Below are positions 24,421 to 34,300 of a DNA stretch of 64,000 nucleotides, one piece after another. The stretch comes from Clytia hemisphaerica (taxonomy: Eukaryota > Cnidaria > Hydrozoa > Leptothecata > Clytiidae). The notes beneath the pieces were generated by a model. The model did no database searches, was not told where the DNA came from, and saw only the letters and a program-made list of their open reading frames with translations. Position 1 is the first letter of the stretch; each line of letters opens with the position of its first letter. The translations under genes were made by a program, and so were the position numbers. The DNA lies in assembly GCA_902728285.1 (NCBI GenBank), contig CACVBU010000865.1:277044-341043 (forward strand), given 5' to 3'.

Positions 24421-25034
24421 CAACAACATTGGTTAAGTCAATTTTTCAAATTTCCGACCCCTCAGAGCCACCATTTTCAAACTGTTACCATGTGTTACCC
24501 CTGTTACCCTAGTGTTACCCCCTGTTACCCATGTGTTACCCCCTGTTACCCTAGTGTTACCCCCTGTTACCATGTGTTACCCTGTGTTACCACTTTTAGT
24601 AACAACGCGAGAAAGGTTTCCGCATGTTGTCGTGTTTCGATTGGAAGAGAATTATGTGGTGATTTTCTCTTATTTCCATGTTCACGAGGAACAAGGCCGT
24701 TTGTTTGGAAATGTTTGCACAAAGTAGCATAGAGCTTTAGTGACAAGGCGAAACAAAATAAAAACGTAGTGCGACAAACACGTTGACCATACAAAAAAAA
24801 GTTTGATTTATCACCATTATTTGCTTTATTAGCCATAAGAAAACCCATTACGAGCATGTCTCTCTCTTTATTGTCCAACTCAAAAACGTCATCTCGAAAC
24901 TTAGAAACTTGGTCCTTGGTGAATAATTGAAAACATTGCGATTTTTCAGGTCCAATTTTACAACCACAACCATCTCTAAAAAATTTGTCAACTTTTTCCT
25001 CCTCTACAGTATCAAGTGCTCGTTTCTCAGACAT

Positions 25035-25512
25035 GGTAAAATATAACGATCAAAATAACAAAATGCACTTGGAGACCTCAACTAAAAGAATCAAAGATCA
25101 AAAGTTTATCTGGGGGTATTTATAAGAAACGAAACACATTATTTTCGAACGTTTGTTTATCTTTTCTTTTAAACAAATTACATAACATTACATAACATTA
25201 TCCTTTTTTATGAGCATTCAGTTTTGTAGTTATCAACTCATAATTACACAACTTATAAGAACGTCAACAGACTGTGTTTTGACGCTACATAATACTACAT
25301 CTAAGTGACGTTTTCTTAAGATTCGAATCGAACATTGGAGAATGTCGTTAATTAACGAACTATCAAATGTGACGTAATAAAATGTTGCGAATTATTCGAA
25401 ATGTTTCCGATTTACAATTGATCTCACTATAAAAGAGTTCGAATTTTCGATTTATTCACTTGTCTCAAAGCTTTTACAAAGTGATATTAAGAGATTTACG
25501 ATATTATTCATC
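25035..25512. promoter_or_regulatory. Divergent promoter region of element A with two TATA boxes
   Basis: For the transposase (-), TATAAATA lies at 25124-25117, about 85-90 bp upstream of the ATG at 25034. For the companion (+), TATAAAAG lies at 25428-25435, 85 bp upstream of the ATG at 25513. The two boxes sit almost symmetrically around a roughly 300-bp centre. This arrangement supports real, once-active genes. Regulation beyond core promoters cannot be read. Confidence 0.6.
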
Positions 25513-28500
25513 ATGCCTAGTACACGTGTTAGAACTGTGGAGGATAAATTACCTCAATTTACTTTGATTTTTTTTGCAATTGATGGTACCACCGTAATTA
25601 AAAGTACGGACCAATTGAAATGGGTAATCAGAGGAGAGACCTGCCGTATCAGGATCAACACCAAAGAAGTTTTGGATGGAAAGGTTCTAGCAATGAGAGG
25701 TAGGCACAAAACAATTCCAGTTCTTGTTGAACGATGCTAGATTTTTTATTAGCAACATTTCGATTGGGACAGGCTACGTCTGTCCTAAACGTAAAATACT
25801 CTTTTTCATACTTTATGCGTACAAACTTTCACGATTGCCGCGAAAGTGAATGTCATTAAAAATTCTAGGATGGGCCATTCGCGAAAATTTATGCTCCCGA
25901 AAAATTCTTGACAAAATAGAAAGTCTTTAAAACTTCAAACTTTAATTAAAATTTAACTTTTTTGGCATTTTTAGCCTGCTAAAAGACTAATAAGTTAAAG
26001 GACGTCCCTATCTAAGCAATTTTTTCATGTGAAAATTCTCAATTTTACGTCTTGATTCGCGAAAGTTTATGCTCGCGAAAAATATTTTTTCATTAAATTT
26101 GCGAAGGTAACTGTCGTGAATTTCGCTATTTTTCGTCCTCGCGAAAGTTTGTACGCCTAAAGTATAAGAACAACGAGGCTCAAAATGGCCTAAAAACGTT
26201 TGTGACTAAGCAAGACTAGAGTCTACTTTTGGCAGGACTGCCATCCAGTCTATAAAAAAACCATTAAGTGGACCCCGGGCTATGACAAAGCTAATAGTTT
26301 CCTTATAGGACCCTGACTTGAAAATTTCATGCTCAAAAAGTATTTTTCCCACTAAAAATAGGTCTATTTTTTACATTTTAGATACCAAGGAGGAACTCAA
26401 TGATTTCGAGTTGGAGTGGGAGAAAACTCAAAACAAAGAGGTGGTCTCATCAGATACGGACACAGAACCAGAGGAAGAAGAAACAACTAAAGCGAAAGCG
26501 GTATGTAGTTTTTATTTCTTCAGCCATGCGGATTCAGCTTCATCTCCGGTAGTATTTTGCTCTCGATTTGCGTTCGACCTGGAAAAAATATAGAATATAT
26601 TATCTTCGTAATGACCAATGGTATCAGAAACAATGAAGTATAAGTCCGGAGGGCTAGAAGTCAATCTCCTTGGTAGGATTTGAGACAACAAATCCTACCA
26701 AAGTTGGGCGGCCTTGAGCGGCTCGCCTGGTTTTTACACAAATGACAGATTGAAACTAAAATCTACCGCTAAATTTCGAAAAAAATATCAATCGTAAACA
26801 AAGGAATTGTTAGATTCAATCTGTCGTCAAAAATGCGACGCATTTTTTAAAGCTTCACTTTTTCTTGCCTGAGAAAGGTTAGAGATTGAACTCTAGCCCT
26901 GTATCAGAAAGGGATGATTTGGCGGGAAAAGAAATACATTTTTTTATAAGAACTTTTTTGCCTCTCTGTACTACCATCCATACGATACAAATTTTTTTGA
27001 AAAGACATTTATCCCTTTTCTTTTCTTTTTTGCAGAAATCCAAAACACCAAAGACGAAAACACCAAAGAAGGCAAAGATTGTCAAAACAAAGGCAAATAA
27101 AAAGGAACAAAAGAAGTCAGGAAAAGAAAAGAAGGTATCTATAAACTTACCTTAGAGATTTATGTAAACTTCTGGGATTTGATGGATCTAAAAGGAGATA
27201 ACATACTTCTTAAGTTGATTTTTTCTAGGCTGTCACAAAATAAAGATACTTTTATGGCAAAATTTCTTATTTGTATCAGATTTTGGGCAATTTGATTAAA
27301 AAGAGGGGCGATTTTGGGTAAAGGCAATGGATATTAATTTTGACAAACCACCATTTTTTCAATTTTGACCAGTACTTATCTAGTATTGGGTTATTCCATT
27401 TTTAGTCCCTACAGGGGTATTGAGGAACTTTTCAGGGGTCTTTCAACCCTTTTTTCCAAGGTTTTTTTTTTGTATTTTCAAAAAATTTCTAAGGGGCTTT
27501 ATGAAGATTTCCAGAGGTCAATAAAACTTTACAGGTTTTTTCCAACCTCTTGTTTCAGAAAATCAACAAAAAAAGAATTTTCCAGGGGGTGAAAACTCAA
27601 TATCTAAGGGGTAAGCTGATGTTGAAAATTTCCAGGGGGTTTTGTAAAAAAAGTTTGTCAATAACTCTGTATGGTTTTTTAATATATAGATTATTTTAAT
27701 CATAGAAATTTTAGCAAGACTAATTTTAGCGAATCACAATTTCAAAAAATTTCACGTGGATAAATTTTAGCAAATTGCCATTTCCAAAAAACTTTTTGAG
27801 ATGTATGTATTTTGGTGAAAGTATAAGAGAGAGATAATATATATATATATAGAGATAAGCGTGTGTTTTACATTTTCTTACAGAACTCTAGGGACCGACA
27901 AAAATAAATATCTTTATTAATTTTCGCAAAAAATCATTAAAAAAGGAGACTTGGACTGGATTTAATTAAACTAATAGTAGGGGGAAATTTGTAAAAACGC
28001 TCGATTTTTTTAGTCAAAGCACTTGTTATACATTTTTGGAAAGCTAAGGGGTAGGGGAATTAAAATAACTTAGGTGCCAATTTTGTTTCGGACACTTTGG
28101 TGTGATTTTCGGAGAAATACGACAGTCTCGGGCAAAAATCATAGGGTGAAAAATTAGTGAAAATTTTAACTTGAGAAAACGGAGACCTGTTGTATATTTT
28201 TGGAAAGCTCTCAAAAAATTAAGATTATTGATATATTGCGAGTATAGGTGATTTCAGTACCTAACTCGAGATATCGAGCTTCCAAAAGCGCTAAAACTGG
28301 ACAAAAAAGCTGTTTCTGGCTGAAAAACACTGAAAAACACTGTTTTTAAGGATTAAAATCTCGAGTTAGGTAAAGAAATCACCTATACTCGCAATATATC
28401 ACTAATCTTAATTTTTTGAGAGCTTTCCAAAAATATATAACAGGTCTCAGTTTTCTCTAGCTGAAATTTTCATTATTTTTTCACCCTATGATTTTTGACT

Positions 28501-30859
28501 GAGACCGTCGTATTTGTCCGAAAATCATACCAAAGTGTCCGAAGCAAAATTGGCACCCAAGTTATTTCGATTCCCCTACCCCTTAGCTTTCCAAAAATGT
28601 ACAACAAGTGCTTTGACTAAAAAAATCGAGCGACCTCAAAAAAACGAACAAATTTCCCCCTAAAATAATTGCATTTTGAAAAATTTAGCGCGTATAAATT
28701 TTAGCGATCTGTCGATTCGGCATGTTTTAGTGAAAACAGGGAAAACTCGCTAAAATTTCTACGATTAAAGTAGCCGATTATTGACTTTAAAAGCAACACA
28801 AGTTTCTAGAGCTTATTTTCAAACATTCAGGAATATAAAATATAATTCAGGAATAGTGAAAATCAAATGAAATCAGGTATACCTACCTTATTGGAACTAA
28901 TTTTCGTGGTCGAAAAAAATATCCGAAAAATTGCATTTCACGGGTTCTAATTTTGGCGGTTTTTTACATTCTGGAATTTTTGCAGGTTTTAATTTTTGCG
29001 GTTTTGCCCTTTTTTGGACAAATTTCTTTCATTTTCCTAGGGATTTTTCAAGATTTTTTTTGCCGAAAAAGCTAAAATTAAAACCTGCAAAAATTAGTTC
29101 CAATAAGGTACTAAAGTCATAATTAAAAAATAATTCTTATTGATTTAATGTATTATCCTTCTATCTATATTAGGTTGAAAAGGCAAAACGAAAATCGAAA
29201 TTGGAGAAGGCACGAGAAGCTGATGCAAACCGGGTTGCATGCAAACAAGTTCAACAGGTAAGCTAAGTTCCAGTGTTCAGTTTTAATTTCAGACTTTTTT
29301 TATTAAGCCTAGATAGCCATGAAATTTTAAGCCAAGCCAATTTCAATTATTTATTAAAGTTTTCTGACCAAGAAAAAAGATTGTCCCATAGCAACAATAT
29401 CAAAGAAGTTTCTTAAAATCCTCATCACAAAAAATTCATATCTTATCTATTCCTATTTCAGCCACAATCAAGTATGCTTCAAGGCGAAAAGACGAGGGAG
29501 GTAAATGGTTTTGCTTTTGATCGGATGACAATGGTGACCACCACAAAAAATAAAGACTCACCGCAATTTTCAATTGTTTCAAGTATGCCAAGATCGAAAC
29601 CTGCTACTGTCCATTCCTTGTCAGCCACTTTGTCATCGACCGTCAATCATTCCTTGTCAGCAAGTTCAACTGTCTCGACCGTCCATCTTTCCTCGTCAGC
29701 AAGTTCGATCGTCTCGTCACCAACAGTCCATTTCTCCATCGCGTCGACTGTCCACTCCTCCATCACGTCAACTGTCTTGACCGTACAGTCCTCCATTGCG
29801 CCAACTGTCTCGACTGTCCAAGCCTCCATCGCATCAACTGTCTCGACTGTCCAGTCCTCCATTGTTTCAACCGTCTCGACTGTCCAGTCCTCCATTGTTT
29901 CAACTGTCTCGACTGTCCAGTCCTCCATTGTGCCGACTGTCTCGACTGTCAAGTCATCGTCAGCTAGCTCCACCGTTCATTCCTCGTCAGCAGCTAGCTC
30001 CACCGTTCATTCCTCGTCAGCAGCTAGCTCCACCGTTCATTCCTCGTCGCCAGCTAGCTCCACCGTTCATTCCTCGTCAGCAGCTAGCTCCACCGTTCAT
30101 TCTGTGTCAGCAAGTTCGATCATTCAAGTCAATTCCTCATCCTTAATGTCGACTGTCCATTCTACGTCTAGCCTATATCAGCCCATCCGACCAACTGCTT
30201 CTCCTTTGTTGACATCAACTCCAGGCTCAATCAATTACGGTGAAGTGGTTGATGATTCGTCAACTTCTTTTGAAATTCCAAATGCGTTGACAGACCACGC
30301 CATGGAACCATTGACCACAAAACCATTGATGTATCTATCTGGACAAATTTTGTTAGAGCTGAGACAGCTACGCCAAGAAGTTTTTAAGTGGCAGGAGGCA
30401 ACAATAAACTTGACCGGAATGATGGTTTCATTGCAGCAGCAGCAGCAGCAGCATGTTCAACAACCAATCACCAATCAGCAACCACCACCAGAACAACCAC
30501 AGTCATCTCAGGAAGTAGATTTGAATTTGGATTTGGTGGATGAGCTGTTAGGAAATACAAAGGGAAATCTTTCAGTTTATGAAATAAAACTTGTTGCGAA
30601 GGATGGGTTTGATTACATGAAAACGGTTTTTTCATCTCATCAGATGCTTCATTACACAATTTCTGGGTTGAGAGGTTATTTAAAATTCACGGAGGATGAC
30701 ATGGACAAAGTTTACCGTTATTTAACCAACAAATATAATTTAACAAAACCATATGTAAGCAATGCAATCATGCCAATTGTGTCTGATAAACTAAGAAAAT
30801 ATCGCAATAGTCATAGAAGCTCAACCAATTTTTTTCAGATATTTCTTGAACGGTTTTAA
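25513..30859 (+). CDS. Element A companion protein, 5 exons, BEN-like C-terminus
   Basis: Exons 25513-25699, 26382-26500, 27036-27134, 29174-29257 and 29462-30859, all with GT..AG borders and compatible phases, give an uninterrupted 628-codon frame. Order: an N-terminal 60-residue module (LPQFTLIFFAIDGT..VLDGKVLAMRG) and an acidic segment (DTDTEPEEEE). A Lys-rich segment (KTPKTKTPKKAK, RKSKLEKAREAD) follows, then about 190 residues of Ser/Thr/Val repeats (TVSTVQSSI, SSTVHSSSA) and a leucine-rich coiled coil (LSGQILLELRQLRQEVFKWQ) with poly-Q. A C-terminal region (DELLGN..FDYMKTVFSSHQMLH..DKVYRYL..SDKLRKYR) has the spacing of a BEN domain, a DNA/protein-binding fold. The domain call is by eye. 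Nuclear, DNA-associated function with the transposase is inferred. Element B carries a homologue in the same position. Confidence 0.65.
25809..26164. mobile_element. MITE, TACTTTAGGCGTACAAACTTTC termini, in companion intron 1
   Basis: Inverted ends TACTTTATGCGTACAAACTT and (reverse) TACTTTAGGCGTACAAACTT with TA borders, 356 bp, full of GCGAAA/TTTCGC motifs. The motif style matches the MITE at 10894-11569. Non-coding. Confidence 0.75.
27410..27671. mobile_element. MITE, TACAGGGGTATTGA termini, copy 1
   Basis: Ends TACAGGGGTATTGAGGAAC and (reverse) TACAGAGTTATTGACAAAC, with internal CCAGGGGG motifs near the right end. A second copy with the same ends is at 43902-44124. Lies in companion intron 3. 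Confidence 0.65.
27977..28662. mobile_element. Foldback element, ~340-bp inverted arms, copy 1
   Basis: Starts TAGGGGGAAATTTGT and ends ACAAATTTCCCCCTA. The arms pair almost throughout (GGACACTTTGGTGTGATTTT with the reverse of CATACCAAAGTGTCC, and GTATAGGTGATTTC with GAAATCACCTATAC) around a short centre near 28320. Essentially a long hairpin. A shorter, diverged copy is at 47550-48026. Non-coding. Confidence 0.8.
28884..29110. mobile_element. MITE, TACCTTATTGGAACTAATTT termini
   Basis: Inverted ends TACCTTATTGGAACTAATTT (28884) and its reverse at 29091-29110, with TA borders, 227 bp. Ends 64 bp before companion exon 4. Related to the 95-bp element at 19946-20040. Confidence 0.75.
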
Positions 30860-32065
30860 GTGTTGTCGTCGTTTTTTTTTTTGCAGAACTTAATTTTCTT
30901 GATTCACTTGACACTGTAAAAAAAATAGTCAAGCCTTTTTAAAGTATTGTGATATTTCCTAGCTATACGTCAATCAGAGACAATCAGCATGATTGCTTGC
31001 CTGTTTATAGTCGGCAGTATTTTGAAAAATTGACTTGACGCAATAATTTCTTTGGTCTTTTTTAATTAAAATTTTGTCCTTTTGCAGCCTATTATTTTCT
31101 CAAATTCTCTTGATGCTAGAAAAAAGTCTTATCGTGTAAGAGTTATGATTTTTTTGTCAATGGTAACCTTTCCACAATTTTAGTTTTTCATCACATTTTA
31201 AACTATGAGATCAACTACTACATTTAGGTATTTACTTAACAAATTTGGGATGTAGTTTTTAGATTATAATCCATATTTTCATTGTAATACTAAAATAATT
31301 TCTCATTTCCAAGAGCTTTTTTTGAAAGATTTCAAACTTAAAGTTTCATTCTCCCTTTCCTGTGTTTCAAAATAGATTAAAAACTCAACATACAAAATAC
31401 CTTACTTATTGTTAGAAATACAATGTACTTACCACAAATCTGGTTTCATGTTTCATAAGAGCAATAACATTAAAAAGGTTTTCGAGATATTTCGTGCAGA
31501 GCACTGCTTCATTCAGTCACATGTGTGGAAAGGGTAATCTCAGTCTGTCAGCAGCGTTTTGGATCAAATTTACACACGTGATAAGTGTAAAATGCAGAAC
31601 AATTTAGAAAAAAGAAATCTTATCTTTATATAATTATAGAATGTAAAAAATACAATTGTGATCACAGAATTAGAAAAACTACATTGATTTGTCAAATATG
31701 ATTAATAATATCTCCTAAAAGATAGTTTAAAACGAAGATAATAAGGTAAATTTACGTTCTGTATTTTAACTCGATCGGCCATTTTGGTTTATTTTTCTCG
31801 TATGCCGTAAAACAAAAGGTTGGTCCGGAACGGTCCAGAACTAAAAAAAGGAACAGTCCGGCCCGGACCGGACCGGCCCATAACGGTCCGGTAGCGTTTT
31901 GTTTTGATTTTGTTTGTTATGTTTTTCATGGAACTATCTGAATGTCGATGGACAATTACGGATCGGACAGGACCGATAGAGACCGATAGAGACCGATAGA
32001 GACCGATAAAGACCGTTACAGTACGGTCCGAATTTTAATGTTATCCAAATCGCTTGTGATGACAC
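30860..32065. other. Element A right arm: 3' flank of companion gene, subterminal array and right TIR
   Basis: 30860-31800 is AT-rich without a gene. At 31815-31905 and 31960-32035 there are clustered GGTCCGGA, CCGGACCGGACCGG and four GACCGATAGA-type repeats, mirroring the left end. The right TIR occupies 32038-32065. Confidence 0.6.
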
Positions 32066-34300
32066 ATATACGCAATATGTAAATTTGCTCATTCTAGAGA
32101 ATATTTTTCGAATCTGTATTTATTTGGATGTTTGTTTTGTATCCATGTTGTCCCTGGAAAGATGGTCCAAACACAAGTCATCAGAGCAAGGAAACATGTG
32201 GGCCAAAATTACCAAATGTAAACAAACCAGGAGACCCCAAAAATGCTTCTTTTTAAATTCTACAATCCAACTTACACACATATTTTCACTAGCTATATAA
32301 CAAGTTTTTCTTAGCACAGCCTGATATTATTTTTTCAATTTTCTTACCAAATTTTAATGTATTCAATTTTTAAGCAATGAGTTACACATGTATTGAATTT
32401 AGTGCTCTGAGGAGCAATACTAATTTTTTTAGTCCAGCTTTCAAGTTAATCTGATTGGTTGGTCCAAGCGATTCAGAGATCTGGATGGTGGCGCGCGTAT
32501 AAGAAATTATGCGAGCCGACTGGAAGTGTTCGCCTAAATATTTAGGTGGACCGCGCGGGCGATCAGTAAGGCGCATACGCTGCTTTGCAAATCTCCCTGA
32601 CTTTTCTTCTTCGAAGCAAATAACAACAGAATATCTAATTATCTCCCTTGGGTGTTTGACCACGCATCCAAATAAAAATAACGATAATGGTAGGGAAGAA
32701 GTGTGAAGATCAAAACATGGGAATTTTTAGATGTTCTGGTTGTTTTCTTTTCAATTACTTGCTTAGATATTCTTGTTTTAATCTTCTTAATGACTTGGTT
32801 GCATCGTGTAAAGAACTAAAAAGGTATATCTTTATTTTGCTTCAATTCTTCTTTTCTGTTTGCCAATTTTGTATTGCTGTTTTGGGTTGGATTTTGAAAA
32901 AAAAACTCTCCAAAATTCACTTTGCACTTTTTGTCTAAACAGACTTTCCACCACACACTGTCTATATTTTATGGTCAAGGCTGCCATTCTAAATTGATTT
33001 ATCATTGCTGGGGTACCATCTTGAAATTATGCATGTCATTATGTGCATATATTTATTTGCAGCCATGGGATTCATGCAGGAAAATCTGTCAACAGGGGTT
33101 CACCTGATTGTTAGGTGCACCAAGCTCTATAATTTTAGAAACTTTGTCTGGCTGAGGTAAAACTTATTTTTTCTAAAATTTTGAGCTTGGATATCCAGGC
33201 TAAAATGTTTTCTATTCAGAGAAGGATATTTCATATTTTTAATTCTTATACACTTTTATTTGCGGAACTGTTTTATTTGCTAGATATGTATTTCATTATA
33301 TCTTGATTATATCAGGGAAAATCCCTAGATGGAGCTGTTTTGTATAACTATTGTATTTTTTTCGATAATGTTGTTGGATTATTTTATGCTTAATCGCACA
33401 ATGAGTTATTTTCTTCTTCTTTGGCGCGCCTTCAAAGAGAGCAATGGATCGTTAATTGCACCCTGTAGAGAACAATTAAACGTTAATCACACTCTTCAAT
33501 GACACGCCAATGTTTACAAATTGATTTTAATGTTTTTTCTGTTATTGTTTTATCGAACGTTTTAATTGCATTTGAAATTCATTTTTTGAGAAAGAAAATC
33601 TTTCAGCAAACAATAAAAGAAAAACATAAAGAGAAGAGAAAAATGTAAAACTTTCAGTTTAATTTACTTTCCTGACGGGAAAAGTAGTGAAAAATTGTGC
33701 GATTACCTCGTAATCACATAACAACTCTTACAATTCGAAAATTGCATTCATGATTTTTTTGTTTCAAATTTTGCTCGTCCTTTCGGACTCGGAAAATTAA
33801 TAACAAAAAAATCACTCATGAAATTATTCTCGAATTGCACTTGTTATCATGTGATTACATATACTTATTGTCTCGAGTTCATAAAGTTCTTAAAAGAAAG
33901 GTTTCAATAGATGAATAGCGTATTTCTTATCCTCTTTTCCCAAGTCTCTGGATTAATCATCGATTGGAAAAGGCTATGGCTTTGTATGGAGTAGGGGAGT
34001 CTTGTTTATACAAAAATATGCAACAAGTTGCATCACTACTTGCCGGCTTTGAAGAGCAGGAAACTTGGTTACAACAGTAGGATTGTTTCATTTGACCTGG
34101 ACCTGAAAAACAAGTGTAGTAACTGCTTGATGTCAGCAATGAAAATGAGTGATCTGTGTGTCAGAAGTTTGGTTTATGGCTGTCAGGTACTTTGGCTTTC
34201 TCATCAACTAAACAAACAGCAAGAGGAAATATTGTGTGTTTATCTGAATATGAAAAAAGAGATAAGATATCCGATATTTTTAAGTATAAAAGTATGTCAA
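32066..34300 (+). mobile_element. R1 copy ii, right part
   Basis: Resumes R1 after the ATAT duplication. Homologous in reverse complement to 7873-9872. Differs from copy i by a replacement at about 32452-33205 and small indels. Contains an open stretch around 33962-34320 (VGESCLYKN, HHYLPALKSRKLGYN) with stops, which I cannot assign to a family. Confidence 0.75.

Larger units (their letters stand above)
21331..24607. mobile_element. 3.3-kb element with giant minisatellite inverted repeats, 9-bp target duplication
   Basis: Perfect inverted termini CGTTGTTACTAAAAGTGGTA, flanked by CGAGAAAGG at 21322-21330 and 24608-24616. Each arm has three layers. First come tandem GTAACAGGGG/GTAACACATGG units (21350-21450; 24484-24590), then about 75 bp of single-copy sequence, then a 24/30-bp minisatellite (left 21505-22263, right 23036-24420). 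A roughly 770-bp non-repeat core with no gene separates the arms. It sits in exon 1 of the element A transposase, and removing it with one target copy restores that frame exactly (HAETFL then VNFAEQ). No transposase of its own. Confidence 0.85.
18859..25034 (-). pseudogene. Element A transposase, DDE-like HADNCSGQNKN family, 3 exons, interrupted
   Basis: Exons: 25034-24608 joined to 21321-20578 (the gap is the element at 21331-24607 plus one copy of its target duplication), then 20162-20046 and 19300-18859, all with GT..AG borders. The ATG at 25034 starts MSEKRALDTVEEEKVDKFF. Cys-rich N-terminus (CGCKIGPEKSQC), then LPGRVPHYRD, an acidic/coiled segment, FSWDFAQQVHYPYNPLQPGP, TPR-like MPRKCSIFGICNDG, YLIDEINSTGKGANTTISY, LHADNCSG|QNKNN, AGHTKFSCD and TYDWTEHF. 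D in WDxAQQ and D in HADN are plausible catalytic acids of an RNase H-fold transposase. Family from memory: often labelled DUF7869; unchecked. Lesions: the insertion and a 1-bp deletion in exon 2 (117 nt versus 118 in copies B and C). Undamaged length would be about 576 codons. Confidence 0.75.
15237..32065. mobile_element. Element A: 16.8-kb two-gene DNA transposon with 28-bp TIRs and ATAT target duplication
   Basis: Termini are perfect inverted repeats of 28 bp, beginning GTGTCATCACAAGCGATTTG and ending just after GGATAACAT. Each is flanked by ATAT (15233-15236 and 32066-32069). The flanks are the two halves of R1 copy ii. R1 copy i shows the unoccupied site with a 4-base AAAT at the same position, so insertion and the 4-bp duplication are read directly. 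Contents: subterminal CGGTCC/GGACCG arrays at both ends, a DDE-like transposase (18859-25034, -) and a BEN-like companion gene (25513-30859, +). Nested later insertions lie at 16597-18163, 18424-18769, 19402-19647, 19946-20040, 21331-24607, 25809-26164, 27410-27671, 27977-28662 and 28884-29110. Without them the element would be about 9-10 kb. Confidence 0.85.

Noticed and set aside
29574..30146. Overlapping Pro/Arg-rich and minus-strand frames
   Set aside because: Alternate readings of the Ser/Thr repeat in the intact companion exon 5.
32440..32700. GC-richer block (GGCGCGCGTATAAG.., CGCGCGGGCG) as a tRNA or SINE head
   Set aside because: No A/B box pair or cloverleaf that I could fold by eye; left unassigned within R1 copy ii.
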